Shown piece after piece: positions 16,847 to 26,186 of a stretch of DNA of 64,000 nt. Below the pieces are notes generated by a model. It made no database searches. It saw only the letters and a list, made by a program, of their open reading frames with translations, and was not told where the DNA came from. The translations under genes were made by a program, and so were the position numbers. The stretch lies in assembly GCA_020719775.1 (NCBI GenBank), contig DYPS01000001.1, forward strand, positions 1-64,000, written 5' to 3'. Each line of letters begins with the position of its first letter. Position 1 is the stretch's first letter. The DNA is from Desulfosporosinus sp. Lineage in GTDB: Bacteria; Campylobacterota; Campylobacteria; Campylobacterales; Arcobacteraceae.

Positions 16847-17710
16847 TTGAATAAAATAATTGTAGCTCATTCACCAGATGCGGATGATATTTTTATGTAT
16901 TATGCAATAAAGTTTGGATGGATTGATCTACCAAATGTTGCTTTTGATAATATAGCACTTGATATAGAAACACTAAATCAAGCAACACTCAAAGGAGTTT
17001 ATGATATTTGTGCTATTAGTTTTGCTTTGTATCCATTTGTAAAGAATGATTTTGCACTTTTGAAAACAGCCGTAAGTTTTGGAAATGGTTATGGACCAAA
17101 GCTTGTGAAGTTGAAAGATAAAAAACTTAAACAAAACTTCAAAGTAGCTCTTAGTGGTCAGTACACTACAAATGCTCTTCTTTTTAAGATCAAATATCCA
17201 AAAGCAAGAATTACTTATATGAATTTTTTAGATATTGAACAAGCTGTGATTGATGGAGTTGTCGATGCTGGAGTTTTGATACATGAATCTATCTTGACTT
17301 ACAATCAAGAGCTTGAGGTAGAGGCTGAGATTTGGGATATTTGGCAAGAGTTTGCAGGAAAAGATTTGCCACTTCCACTTGGTGGCATGTGTTTACGAAG
17401 AAGTATCCCTTTGAATAAAGCTATTGAATATGAAAATGCTTTAATTAAAGCTGTAAGAATTGCGAATAATAATAAGGTGCTTTTGTCTAATATGCTTATT
17501 GAGAGAGATTTGGTAAGAGTTGATTATGATACTTTACAAACTTATCTTGGGCTTTATGCAAATGATGACTCTATTGAGTTAAATGAGCTTCAGTATAAGG
17601 CACTTGATAAATTATATTCACTTGGATTTGAGCATGGTTTCTATGAACAATTAATCAAATCACAAGATTATCTGATTCCAACTGAATATGCACAGATAAG
17701 GAACTCATAA
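16847..17710 (+). CDS. mqnD: MqnD, 1,4-dihydroxy-6-naphthoate synthase
   Basis: This 287-aa protein converts cyclic dehypoxanthinyl futalosine to 1,4-dihydroxy-6-naphthoate in the futalosine route to menaquinone. It has the periplasmic-binding-protein-like fold of the family, with AHSPDADDIFMYYAI at the start (family form of SPCPND), GNGYGPKLV, and the later DVGVLIHESIL-like segment (DAGVLIHESILTYN). It begins with TTG preceded by an AAAAGGA ribosome site. MqnC is encoded at 25103-26167, so two steps of the pathway lie in this window. Confidence 0.92.
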   Translation: MNKIIVAHSPDADDIFMYYAIKFGWIDLPNVAFDNIALDIETLNQATLKGVYDICAISFALYPFVKNDFALLKTAVSFGNGYGPKLVKLKDKKLKQNFKVALSGQYTTNALLFKIKYPKARITYMNFLDIEQAVIDGVVDAGVLIHESILTYNQELEVEAEIWDIWQEFAGKDLPLPLGGMCLRRSIPLNKAIEYENALIKAVRIANNNKVLLSNMLIERDLVRVDYDTLQTYLGLYANDDSIELNELQYKALDKLYSLGFEHGFYEQLIKSQDYLIPTEYAQIRNS

Positions 17711-17866
17711 GAGTTTTTTATCTTTTTTGTTTTTTAAAATATTTCCAAGAAGTAATCCAATAAAAAAAATGGCAATTACTCCGTTTACTATACTATTTAC
17801 AAAACTTCCATTAAGATAAAAACTATAAGAAAGATAGGCAAATAGAAAACTGATAATTAGGCACAT
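17705..17866 (-). CDS. Predicted 53-aa membrane microprotein
   Basis: A short open frame begins with ATG at 17866 and ends with TGA at 17705. The product is MCLIISFLFAYLSYSFYLN, then a second hydrophobic segment (VNGVIAIFFIGLLLGNIL), and a lysine-rich end (NKKDKKLL). Two membrane segments with a positive C-terminus are plausible. It lies 18 bp after the 67-aa protein gene in the fbp operon and overlaps the mqnD end by 6 bp on the other strand. The ribosome site is weak. I know no function; the evidence is hydrophobicity pattern and operon position. Confidence 0.5.
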   Translation of the reverse strand: MCLIISFLFAYLSYSFYLNGSFVNSIVNGVIAIFFIGLLLGNILKNKKDKKLL

Positions 17867-17884
17867 TATTATTTTTTCTTAAGA

Positions 17885-18088
17885 CTAGAATTCAAATCCA
17901 CCAGTACTCCCTTTATTCATACTTGCATAAACAGCATTTATATACTCTTTTCTTATCGAACAGTGCAAAATTTCTTGACATAACATACAACTTTTAATTT
18001 GTTTTTGTTTTTGACATTCTTTTAAAAATTTTATTTGAATCTCAAGAGCTTCTCCCCATTTGTCAAGAATTTCCTTATCATTATGCAT
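17885..18088 (-). CDS. Small Cys-rich conserved-type protein after fbp
   Basis: This is a 67-aa soluble protein with four Cys ([15 protein letters not shown]) and the end [16 protein letters not shown], which has the look of a conserved functional tail. I do not recognise a named family, although similar short proteins occur in Campylobacterota as far as I recall. Its start overlaps the fbp stop by 8 bp, so it is translated with fbp. The cysteine pairs may bind zinc. Confidence 0.75.
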   Translation of the reverse strand: MHNDKEILDKWGEALEIQIKFLKECQKQKQIKSCMLCQEILHCSIRKEYINAVYASMNKGSTGGFEF

Positions 18089-18926
18089 GGGATTTATATA
18101 CTTCTAAAACTTTTTGTATTTCGTTAATACTTCCAAAAAAACATGGAGTAGTATCATGTATATGATTAGTTTCGATTTCAAGTAACTCTTTGTAGCCATC
18201 AATTGCTCCACCACCTGCACATTTATAAGTCAGAGCAAAAGGAAAGACCTCAAAAAGTTGTCTAAGCTTTCCTTTTGGAAGATCAGAAGTCGCAGGATAA
18301 GAAAATAATCCACCACCTTTAAGTAAGATTTGATGCAAATCTGGAACCATCCCCCCGCTGTATCTTAATCTGTATCCATCTTCAAAAAAACTATTGATCA
18401 TTACTTTATGATGTGGATACCAACATTGTTGTGTTGAACCTGGTGCTTTAAGATTTCCTTGTTTTTTAAGTTTTATATCTTTAATATAATTGAAAACACC
18501 ATCTTGAAGTCTATACATCTTGACAGTTTGACTATCACAGTAAACAAGCTCTACTCTTGGGCCAAATACTACATAAACTGATGCTACTATATTTTTCCCA
18601 TTAAAGTCATTTTTGTAAATCCCATATATTGATCCAACGGAAAGATTTACATCTACCAAGCTACTCCCATCAAGAGGATCATAAGCGATTAAATACTCTC
18701 CATTTTCGTTAATTGGGATAATATTTTCTTGCTCTTCACTTATGATAGCTTTTACATTTGATAACTCTTTAAAATATTTTTCTATGATAATATCGCTAGC
18801 AATGTCAAGTTTAAGCTGAGTATCTCCTGTGCTATTTTGATTTTCACTTTTACTTGTATCACCTGTTTCTATTAAGTGTTTTATCTCAATAGTAGCTTCT
18901 TGTATCGCTTTTATAATATTTTCCAT
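18081..18926 (-). CDS. fbp: Fructose-1,6-bisphosphatase class I
   Basis: This 281-aa enzyme removes the 1-phosphate from fructose-1,6-bisphosphate in gluconeogenesis. The metal site [20 protein letters not shown] is clear, with the upstream ISEEQE acidic residues and the later [20 protein letters not shown] substrate region. It is shorter than the E. coli enzyme (332 aa) but near the size of other epsilonproteobacterial forms. Class II aldolase at 43821 works in the same direction. It leads a small operon with two short proteins. Confidence 0.95.
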   Translation of the reverse strand: MENIIKAIQEATIEIKHLIETGDTSKSENQNSTGDTQLKLDIASDIIIEKYFKELSNVKAIISEEQENIIPINENGEYLIAYDPLDGSSLVDVNLSVGSIYGIYKNDFNGKNIVASVYVVFGPRVELVYCDSQTVKMYRLQDGVFNYIKDIKLKKQGNLKAPGSTQQCWYPHHKVMINSFFEDGYRLRYSGGMVPDLHQILLKGGGLFSYPATSDLPKGKLRQLFEVFPFALTYKCAGGGAIDGYKELLEIETNHIHDTTPCFFGSINEIQKVLEVYKSHA

Positions 18927-18974
18927 AGATATTTCCTTCGGATTTTATTTTTGAGTATTTTATCTAAGTTATAC

Positions 18975-18980
18975 TATAAT
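18975..18980 (+). promoter_or_regulatory. -10 element of the lipoprotein gene
   Basis: TATAAT in the divergent fbp-lipoprotein gap, 35 bp before the lipoprotein ATG. Confidence 0.45.
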
Positions 18981-19015
18981 GAGGGTAAATTTAGTAGGAA
19001 TATTGGTGGTTTAAT

Positions 19016-19510
19016 ATGTTGAAAAAGTTAACTTTTACAGTTTTTTTATTGTTTTTAGTTGGTTGCTCTAGTAAATCAGCTTCAAGTGTTTTTAGTGGTG
19101 ATTTGCTATATGAAAAAGGGATGGAGTATAGTAAGGTTGGAGATATCATAAACTCTTTTGAAACAAAAGCTATTTTAAATGCTACATATCTTAACTCAGC
19201 AGATAATATGAAATATGATGATAACTTTCAAAATTTTTTGGTTGGTATTTATATAGCAGAAGATAATAAAGAGGAAAAAAATAAGTTTTTAAATAATACA
19301 AAATATCTTTTAACACTCAATGGAGCAAATATAGATAAATTAGAAGAGCTACAAACTACCCACTATTTATGGGAACACATACCTCTTAAGAATCCACATG
19401 CAAAATATTATATTATCTCTTTTAAAAAGCAAAAAAAGGTCAACGCCCTTTTGCTTGAATATTCAAATTTAACTCTTGGTAAGGTGACTTTATCATTTCA
19501 AGGAGAGTAG
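19016..19510 (+). CDS. Predicted lipoprotein of unknown function
   Basis: This 164-aa protein has a short signal peptide ending in the lipobox LVGC, with cysteine about residue 17, so it should be lipidated and exported. The rest shows a helical, TPR-like N-terminal half and a short strand-rich end; I do not recognise a family. It overlaps the convergent lytic transglycosylase gene by 71 bp at the 3' end. Lipidation is directly supported by sequence; function is unknown. Confidence 0.8.
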   Translation: MLKKLTFTVFLLFLVGCSSKSASSVFSGDLLYEKGMEYSKVGDIINSFETKAILNATYLNSADNMKYDDNFQNFLVGIYIAEDNKEEKNKFLNNTKYLLTLNGANIDKLEELQTTHYLWEHIPLKNPHAKYYIISFKKQKKVNALLLEYSNLTLGKVTLSFQGE

Positions 19511-21125
19511 AGAGTTTTATTTTCTCTTTACTTAGATTATTGTAATACATTAAGTAATTTAAAAGTACTTTTTTCCCATAGATTCTTGATTCATCATAAT
19601 TAATTAACTCCATGCTTAAGTAAGGCTCAAAAGGACCTTTCTTAAATAAACCACTTTGTAACATTCTTGTTGTAAATCCAATTCCACCATTATATGCATA
19701 TGAGACAAAAAGAACATTTGCAAGTTTTTCTTCAAGATAGTTAAGATGGTGGTTTGCATATCTTAAGTTTGTTTTTACTTCAAATTGTTTGGAAATATCA
19801 TAAGGTTCATGTAATTCTTTTGCAATTGCTTCACTTAAAAATGGCATGATTTGCATAACGCCCATTGCATATGATGAAGATAATGCAGCTTGAATAAATC
19901 GACTTTCTTGTTTTGCAAGAGCATTGATGAGTGATTGTCTATGCGTTGAATAGTCTTGTAAATGCTCTTTGAATGGATTTGGAAAAAAACCAGTTTTAAA
20001 ATTACTATTTCTTTCTTCCAAAACAGCTAAATGACCTAGCGTTTCCTGTGTATTAAAAATATTTCTATATTTTTCAAGTTTTTCATTATTAAAATCTTTT
20101 CTTATATCTTCTAGGACAGATTTCCATAAAAAAGGATCACTGACATCGAATGAAGTAGCATTTTGATCAACTAATATCTCTGTATTATTTTGAGGAACTG
20201 GAGCTTGGAGATCAAAAATTGCATTGTCGATAGGAAGACCAAGTTCCTCTTTTGCCAAAACAGAATAGATATTTATATCCCAACTAGCAGCAAGATTTTG
20301 TAAAATATTTTTATCATTTGTTAATTTGTATTGCCAAAACAAAACATTATCTTTATCAAATTTTAAAAAAGCTTTTGATTTTGCTAATTCTAAATATTTA
20401 AGAGCTACACTTTTTCTTTCATGCTTTATTGCATTTATTGCCAAATAAAATAGATCTTGAAAATCTAAATTTTTTCCATCAATTTCAAATAAAGATTGTT
20501 GAATTGTTGTAATTTGAGGTGTAGTGACGATTGTTTTTATCATTTTTTTAAATTTTGGTTTATCTTCTTGGAGCTTATTGATAATATCCTGCGGTAAGAC
20601 AGCATTAAAATATTGAATTCTAAAATTTGTTCCAACTTCATTAAAAGTTCCAAAAAATACATCATTTGAAGAAGTACTAATAAGTGATTGAAAGGGATCT
20701 TTTGAATTGATAATAGTTAATTTTTCACTTTTTTGAGCATAACTTTCTTTTATTTTATTAATTACAGAAGAGAGTTGTTCTCCTCTTAAATTTGTAGATT
20801 CTAAAATACTAAGACCAATATTGAGGCACTCGCCATCTGTTTTTACAAGATCACTTGTAGACAAATTTAAGCAATTTAAAGCAAAATTTGTTGGATCATT
20901 TTGGGAAGATGTTGTGTATTTGAAGAATATTTTATGATTTGCATTGTTTGCTTCACTTAATGCCCAAATGATATCTTCACTATTGTTTTTATTTTGTTCG
21001 ATATATCTCCATAAATAAAAATCCTTTACATACCCTTTTGGTTTTTCTTTAAGCCATTCTTTTTTAAGAGTATTTTCAGCATATAAACTAACAAATAATA
21101 AACACAAGACTATGATTTTGTACAT
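19440..21125 (-). CDS. slt: Soluble lytic murein transglycosylase
   Basis: This 561-aa secreted protein cleaves peptidoglycan glycan strands. It has a signal peptide (VLCLLFVSLYA), a long alpha-helical region to about residue 390, then the transglycosylase domain with ALAKQESRF (catalytic Glu about 407), SSYAMGVMQIMPF and FVSYAYNGGIG. This arrangement is typical of Slt in Campylobacterota. Its last 71 bp overlap the convergent lipoprotein gene. Confidence 0.93.
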   Translation of the reverse strand: MYKIIVLCLLFVSLYAENTLKKEWLKEKPKGYVKDFYLWRYIEQNKNNSEDIIWALSEANNANHKIFFKYTTSSQNDPTNFALNCLNLSTSDLVKTDGECLNIGLSILESTNLRGEQLSSVINKIKESYAQKSEKLTIINSKDPFQSLISTSSNDVFFGTFNEVGTNFRIQYFNAVLPQDIINKLQEDKPKFKKMIKTIVTTPQITTIQQSLFEIDGKNLDFQDLFYLAINAIKHERKSVALKYLELAKSKAFLKFDKDNVLFWQYKLTNDKNILQNLAASWDINIYSVLAKEELGLPIDNAIFDLQAPVPQNNTEILVDQNATSFDVSDPFLWKSVLEDIRKDFNNEKLEKYRNIFNTQETLGHLAVLEERNSNFKTGFFPNPFKEHLQDYSTHRQSLINALAKQESRFIQAALSSSYAMGVMQIMPFLSEAIAKELHEPYDISKQFEVKTNLRYANHHLNYLEEKLANVLFVSYAYNGGIGFTTRMLQSGLFKKGPFEPYLSMELINYDESRIYGKKVLLNYLMYYNNLSKEKIKLSTLLEMIKSPYQELNLNIQAKGR

Positions 21126-21193
21126 CTATGAAGTACCCCTTTTTTAAGATATTTTCACTTATTTTATCATAACCTTCCATAGAAAAATATTAA

Positions 21194-21233
21194 TAAATAT
21201 ATTATCTTCGCTTATTCTAAGATAATATATTTA
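21194..21233. repeat. Perfect 15-bp inverted repeat between slt and gltX
   Basis: TAAATATATTATCTT (21194-21208) and AAGATAATATATTTA (21219-21233) are exact inverted arms with a 10-nt spacer. It lies between two divergent genes, where a terminator is not expected. It could be an operator or a cruciform-forming site. Confidence 0.8.
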
Positions 21234-21298
21234 AACTTAGTTCTATTGATGGGAAGCAGTTTATTATTATTTTCAGCAATTTTACGATCAGTTTTTGC

Positions 21299-21304
21299 TA
21301 TAAT
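21299..21304 (+). promoter_or_regulatory. -10 element of gltX
   Basis: TATAAT preceded by TGC (extended -10). A start near 21311 gives a leader of about 48 nt to the chosen TTG start. Confidence 0.55.
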
Positions 21305-21358
21305 CATAACTTAGCATTGTGCTTAAAAATAATATATAACCATAATAAGGAAATAATT

Positions 21359-22660
21359 TTGCTACGATTTGCACCAAGTCCAACGGGTGATATGCATATA
21401 GGGAACTTACGAGTTGCTATACTTAACCATATCATCTCAAGACAGAAAAAAGAAGATTTAATAATACGAATAGAAGATACAGATAAAGAGAGAAATATCG
21501 AGGGAAAAGATAAGGAGATACTTGATATCCTTAATCTTTTTGCTATTGATTACAAGCAAGTAATTCTTCAAAGTAACAATCTAAAATACCATCAACAAAT
21601 TGCTATGCAACTTTTGATTGATAAAAAAGCATTTAATTGTTTTTGTAGTGATGAAGCTCTTGAAAAGGATAGGGAAGAGCTTAAAGCTGCTGGAAAGCCT
21701 TATAGATATAGTAGTTTTTGTGAAAACTTAAGTGATGAAACTGTGATGAATTGTGATGCACCTTCAACTGTACGAATTAAAAAGCCGACTCACGATATCA
21801 GTTTTAAAGATGTTGTAAAAGGTGAGTTTACTTACAAGCCTTTTGATGTAGATAGTTTTGTGATTTTACGAACGAATAAAACTCCAACCTATAATTTTGC
21901 TTGCGCTGTTGATGATATGCTTATGAATATAAGTACTGTTATAAGAGGAGAAGATCATCTTTCAAACACACCAAAACAAATTCATATACGAGAGCAAATT
22001 GGTTATACTCAAGAGATAGAATATATTCATTTACCAGTTATCACAAACAAAGAAACTGGAAAAAAAATGAGTAAAAGAGATGATGCTTCAAGTGTTAAAT
22101 GGCTTGTAAGTGAAGGATATCTCCCATCTGCTATTGCTAATTATCTCGTTCTTCTAGGATACAATCCTCCTTGTGAAATATTTACTTTAGAAGAAGCGAT
22201 TGAATGGTTTGATATAAGTAAAATTTCGAAAAGTTCAGCAAAATTTGATATTGAAAAATTAAAATTTATCAATCGTGAACATATTAAAATCTTAGACAAT
22301 ATGAGATTATCTAAGATTTTGGGCTATGCGGATGAAGATCTTGGAGCATTGGCAAAAGTTTTTATGGAAGAATCAAATACTATTAATGATTTAAAGTTTA
22401 AAATTAACCTTATTTTTGGAGAAAAAAGTTCATTAGATGGATTTGAAAATGAGTTGAATTTAGTTAATGATTGTTTATCTCATGCTCCATTTATGGATAA
22501 CTTTGAAGAGTTGAAAAAATATGTTGGGGAAAAAACATCACTCAAAGGAAAAAATCTTTTTATGCCACTACGATTTGCTTTAACAGGCGCAGAACATGGC
22601 CCGAATTTGAGTGAAATATATCCATACATTAAAAATTATTTAGGAGAAATTATCAAATGA
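21359..22660 (+). CDS. gltX: Glutamyl-tRNA synthetase, GltX2-like
   Basis: This 433-aa class I synthetase charges tRNA with glutamate. It has the [20 protein letters not shown] start with the HIGH-type motif [14 protein letters not shown], and the KMSKR motif in [12 protein letters not shown]. The GDMHIGNLR form is, from memory, that of the second Campylobacterota synthetase (GltX2), which in Helicobacter acts on tRNA-Gln with later amidation. The start is taken as TTG at 21359, with TAAGGA 7 nt upstream; a longer frame to 21317 adds 14 unlikely residues. The stop overlaps the next gene as ATGA. Confidence 0.93.
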   Translation: MLRFAPSPTGDMHIGNLRVAILNHIISRQKKEDLIIRIEDTDKERNIEGKDKEILDILNLFAIDYKQVILQSNNLKYHQQIAMQLLIDKKAFNCFCSDEALEKDREELKAAGKPYRYSSFCENLSDETVMNCDAPSTVRIKKPTHDISFKDVVKGEFTYKPFDVDSFVILRTNKTPTYNFACAVDDMLMNISTVIRGEDHLSNTPKQIHIREQIGYTQEIEYIHLPVITNKETGKKMSKRDDASSVKWLVSEGYLPSAIANYLVLLGYNPPCEIFTLEEAIEWFDISKISKSSAKFDIEKLKFINREHIKILDNMRLSKILGYADEDLGALAKVFMEESNTINDLKFKINLIFGEKSSLDGFENELNLVNDCLSHAPFMDNFEELKKYVGEKTSLKGKNLFMPLRFALTGAEHGPNLSEIYPYIKNYLGEIIK

Positions 22661-22935
22661 TAGATTCGTTGTTACTTGCTTTTGGGTCCATGTTGCTTAC
22701 TGTTATCACTCTATATAAGTGGGTGATAATCATTTCTGCATTACTTTCCTGGGTGCAACCAGATCCATATAATCCAATAGTACAAATGATTTATAGGCTT
22801 ACAGAACCAGCTTATGTTTTCGTACGAAGATTTATTCCAACCGTAATTGGCGGGATGGACTTATCTCCTCTTGTGCTTATCTTTGGATTACAATTTTTAG
22901 AGATATTTTTAGGCTCACTTTTTAGAATTGCTTAA
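22657..22935 (+). CDS. YggT family membrane protein
   Basis: This 92-aa protein has two hydrophobic segments and the YggT signature [28 protein letters not shown], followed by [18 protein letters not shown]. YggT proteins are linked to osmotic tolerance and, in some bacteria, to cell division; the biochemical role is unknown. It overlaps gltX by 4 bp and is likely translationally coupled. Confidence 0.92.
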   Translation: MIDSLLLAFGSMLLTVITLYKWVIIISALLSWVQPDPYNPIVQMIYRLTEPAYVFVRRFIPTVIGGMDLSPLVLIFGLQFLEIFLGSLFRIA

Positions 22936-22964
22936 CTAGGTAATCTCTTTTTTAGAATTAAGCA

Positions 22965-23000
22965 AAGTAGATTGGCAAATTTTATCAGCGCGATCTACTT
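22965..23000. repeat. Inverted repeat in the convergent YggT / outer-membrane gene gap
   Basis: AAGTAGAT (22965-22972) and ATCTACTT (22993-23000) flank a 20-nt loop. It may be a shared terminator, but no T-run is adjacent. Confidence 0.35.
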
Positions 23001-23036
23001 GATGAAATAGCTTTAACTCCATAGGTCTATTTAATA

Positions 23037-23774
23037 TTAAAAATGGAAAAATACTCCACCGTAAATACCTTTTGTATTAATATCTCCATATGTATCATCG
23101 ATATTATTTAAAGTAATATTTTGTTTTCTATATCCAAGTGTTGCTCCTAATCCAAAAGGTGTTTGATACACAATACCCCCTTTAATATCTGATGTAGAGC
23201 TTCCGCTAAGTCCAGAATAGCTTCCATCAGCTTCGATACTAAGTCCAGTGAAAGGAAGATCAATTCTAGCTTTTGCATACGCCATTGGTAAAATAACACT
23301 AAAATCTGTATCAGTATGTTTATTTTCAGATGCAGAATCTATTTTAATATTTCCAGCAATATTTCTAATGTTAACTCCAATATCAAAATTGATCCAGTTA
23401 TCTAAGATTCTCCAATAAGGGATAATATCTGTTTGTTTTAAAGTTAGTTCAGAAGTTACTGCACTATTAAATGTTTTCCCAGCAAAAGTTGCATTTAATG
23501 TGCTCATTCCATTATCACTAAAATTTGTTTGCTGTACTTTAAGATTTGGTATAAGTGGGATTGGATGATCAAAAGAAGCATAAAAGAAGTTATTCATTTG
23601 GTCGTTTCCGTATCCTAAATCTTTTTGAAATTCGATACTGTCACCATTTTTTTTGATATTTCCATCAATTTTAGTATTCCACGAAGCAATACCAACCTCA
23701 GCACCCAAAAAATCAGCATTTAATGATGTCGTTAACATCAAAGTAACAATTGAACTTAAAATTATTTTTTGCAT
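23037..23774 (-). CDS. Outer-membrane beta-barrel protein (TIGR04219-like)
   Basis: This 245-aa protein has a signal peptide ending at LNADFLG, then alternating strands and a terminal Phe (GGVFFHF), the classic mark for BamA-dependent outer-membrane insertion. The start DFLGAEVGIASWNTKIDG and the DNWINFDIGVNIRNIAG segment match a small family of barrel proteins common in proteobacteria. Function is unknown. bamA lies in the same strand cluster just upstream. Confidence 0.85.
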   Translation of the reverse strand: MQKIILSSIVTLMLTTSLNADFLGAEVGIASWNTKIDGNIKKNGDSIEFQKDLGYGNDQMNNFFYASFDHPIPLIPNLKVQQTNFSDNGMSTLNATFAGKTFNSAVTSELTLKQTDIIPYWRILDNWINFDIGVNIRNIAGNIKIDSASENKHTDTDFSVILPMAYAKARIDLPFTGLSIEADGSYSGLSGSSTSDIKGGIVYQTPFGLGATLGYRKQNITLNNIDDTYGDINTKGIYGGVFFHF

Positions 23775-23817
23775 CTATTTCCCTTTATGGTTAGTTTTTT
23801 AAATTCTAGCAGAGAAA

Positions 23818-25110
23818 CTATTTAGTTACGATTGAAAAAGAAAGATTTTCAATCTCTTTGTGTAGTTTTATAAAGCTATTAAGCTCAGCTAGGGTTAAAT
23901 CATCAATTAATTGTAACTCTTTTTTGGAATAATCTTGATCAAGACCTTTATAGAAAAGATTAAAAGCAAGTCCCAATCTTTGACTAAAAGTTTCATTGCG
24001 AAGAGGCTCACTTCCACTTAAGAACTTTTTAGCACTTTCGAGTTCCTCTAATGTTACTCCATTTTCAACAAAATCTTTTAGTGTTTTGATAACTAAATTT
24101 TTTGCTTTTTCTTCATTTTCAAGTTTTGTTTGTAGATATCCTGTAAAATAACTATGAGATTTATTGATAGATGTATATCCATAAGCAGAGTAAGCAAGTC
24201 CATTTTTTACCCTTATTTCCTCCATAAGTCTACTTCCAAAACCACTTCCACCAAGAATAAAAGAAGCTACTTTTGCTTTATAGGTTTCTGTTGCATTATA
24301 ATCCATTTTAAAATCACTTCCAAAATAGATATAAGCTTGTTCAGTGTTTTTTTTGATTCTTGTTGTTGCTTGTTGTTTAGAAATTTTAATTTTTGGAGTT
24401 AAGGTTTCCCCTTGTGAATGAAATAATTTTGTAGTATTTGTTATATCAACTTTAAATTTTTCTAAATCAATTTTTCCGCCAACGACAATAATAAGATTAT
24501 TGAGATTTAAAACTTTTTTTATTTGTTGTTTTACCTCTTGAAGATTAATTGTTTCAATTGATGTAATTTCACCATTGCTACTATTTTCTAAAAGTGTATT
24601 TTTCCAGATTATCTTATTAAGATTTTTTCTTGCTACATCATCAAAATCATTTTCTTTTTGTTTTAATTTACTTATTTGAAGATTTTTAATTTTTAATAAA
24701 GTGTCTTCCGTTAGATTTGGATCTTTAAGAAGTTGATTGAGAAGTTTTAAAGATTGTTCGTATTCACTTACTAAACAACTTATCTCTATAACAAAAGTTT
24801 CAAAACCATTGCTACTATGAAGGGAAATTGCTCGATTTTCTAACTTACTAGCAAAAACAATAGCGCCATCTTTTTTTGTTCCCTCGTTGAGAATTTTTGA
24901 AGTAATTGTTGTTAAGCCACTTTTATTACCATCTAGCATAGAGCCACTATTTTTAAAAATTAGTTGAAGATTAAAAATTGGTAAAGTTTCACTTTTTTCA
25001 AATATTACAGGAATTTCCATCCCCTTGATATTTAAAGTATCTATGGTTGCTGCCATTATTGTTCCTTGAGTTAAAGTTATAAAAAAGATAAACTGGAAAA
25101 TTTTATTCAT
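23818..25110 (-). CDS. M16 peptidase-like periplasmic protein without zinc motif
   Basis: This 430-aa protein has a signal peptide and the two-domain M16 (insulinase/PqqL) fold. The C-terminal half has VASFILGGSGFGSRLMEEIRVKNGLAYSAYG, a typical M16 feature. At the place where active M16 enzymes carry HXXEH, it reads GLTTITSKILNEGTKK, so the zinc ligands are missing. It is therefore probably a non-catalytic subunit or a chaperone-like partner. It overlaps mqnC by 8 bp, in a cluster also seen with bamA in Helicobacter. Confidence 0.9.
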   Translation of the reverse strand: MNKIFQFIFFITLTQGTIMAATIDTLNIKGMEIPVIFEKSETLPIFNLQLIFKNSGSMLDGNKSGLTTITSKILNEGTKKDGAIVFASKLENRAISLHSSNGFETFVIEISCLVSEYEQSLKLLNQLLKDPNLTEDTLLKIKNLQISKLKQKENDFDDVARKNLNKIIWKNTLLENSSNGEITSIETINLQEVKQQIKKVLNLNNLIIVVGGKIDLEKFKVDITNTTKLFHSQGETLTPKIKISKQQATTRIKKNTEQAYIYFGSDFKMDYNATETYKAKVASFILGGSGFGSRLMEEIRVKNGLAYSAYGYTSINKSHSYFTGYLQTKLENEEKAKNLVIKTLKDFVENGVTLEELESAKKFLSGSEPLRNETFSQRLGLAFNLFYKGLDQDYSKKELQLIDDLTLAELNSFIKLHKEIENLSFSIVTK

Positions 25111-26167
25111 AGTATTTTTCTAAAATATTATATGCTGTGTCTCTTTTTGCAGGATTTTCACCAATATCTTTTATAAGTTTTATCATCTCGTTTTGATTCA
25201 TTCTATTTGTTGCTCCTGCTGCACTTACAACATTTTCTTCCATCATTGTGCTTCCAAGGTCATTTGCCCCAAATTTTAAAGCCATTTGCCCAATATAACT
25301 TCCTTGAGTTACCCAGCTACTTTGGATGTTTTGAAAATTATCAAGATAAAGTCTTGCAACCGCTAGAAGTCTGAGATATCTATTTGAACTTTGTGGTGGA
25401 ATATAGAGTTCCTCGGCTAGTTTTGTATGAGCTGATTGGAAACTCCACATTATAAAAGCTCTAAATCCACCAGTTTCATCTTGTAATTCTCTTATTTTTT
25501 CCCAATGCTCGATAATTTGTTTATCAGTTTCGATAGTTCCAAACATCATTGTAGCGGTTGATTTTATGTCATTTAAATGAGCTAGCCTATGAACCTCAAG
25601 CCACTCTTTCGTATCCATCTTTTTAGGTGCAATAATATCTCTAACTTTATCATTGAGTATCTCAGCACCAGCTCCAGGAATAGATGATAAACCTTTATTT
25701 TTAAGTCTTATCAGAACTTCTTCAACACTAATTTTTGATAATTTAGCTATAAAATCTATTTCAATTGAACTAAATCCATGAATTGTCACTTGTGGATATT
25801 TTGTGTGAATATGATCAACCAACTCTTCATACCATTCAATTTTAAGTTTAGGATGAACACCACCTTGAAATAATATTTGTGTTCCACCAATTTCAAGTAA
25901 CTCATCTATTTTTTGATCTATATCTTTATGGGTTAATACATAAGCATCATCATCTTTTGCATGCCTATAGAAAGCACAAAATTTACAATCAACCCAGCAG
26001 ATATTGGTATAATTTATATTTCTATCAACAACAAATGTCGTTATTTTTTCAGGATGAATTTCTTGTTTTCGTTCACTTGCCATTAGGCTTAAATCCAATA
26101 AAGAAGTATTTTGAATCAAATCCAAGGCCTCTTCATTTGTCAATCTTTTAAAATTTTTATTTTTCAT
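25103..26167 (-). CDS. mqnC: MqnC, cyclic dehypoxanthinyl futalosine synthase
   Basis: This radical SAM enzyme cyclises dehypoxanthine futalosine in menaquinone synthesis. The cluster motif CWVDCKFCAFYR (CX3CX2C) is present, with TQILFQGGVHPKL, SIPGAGAEIL and SSWVTQGSYIGQMALKFGANDLGSTMMEENVVSAAG, all family marks. The start is uncertain: ATG at 26167 is used (354 aa), while a GTG at 26179 adds four residues. It follows bamA within about 20 bp. Confidence 0.93.
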   Translation of the reverse strand: MKNKNFKRLTNEEALDLIQNTSLLDLSLMASERKQEIHPEKITTFVVDRNINYTNICWVDCKFCAFYRHAKDDDAYVLTHKDIDQKIDELLEIGGTQILFQGGVHPKLKIEWYEELVDHIHTKYPQVTIHGFSSIEIDFIAKLSKISVEEVLIRLKNKGLSSIPGAGAEILNDKVRDIIAPKKMDTKEWLEVHRLAHLNDIKSTATMMFGTIETDKQIIEHWEKIRELQDETGGFRAFIMWSFQSAHTKLAEELYIPPQSSNRYLRLLAVARLYLDNFQNIQSSWVTQGSYIGQMALKFGANDLGSTMMEENVVSAAGATNRMNQNEMIKLIKDIGENPAKRDTAYNILEKYYE

Positions 26168-26186
26168 AATTATATTCACTCATTCA

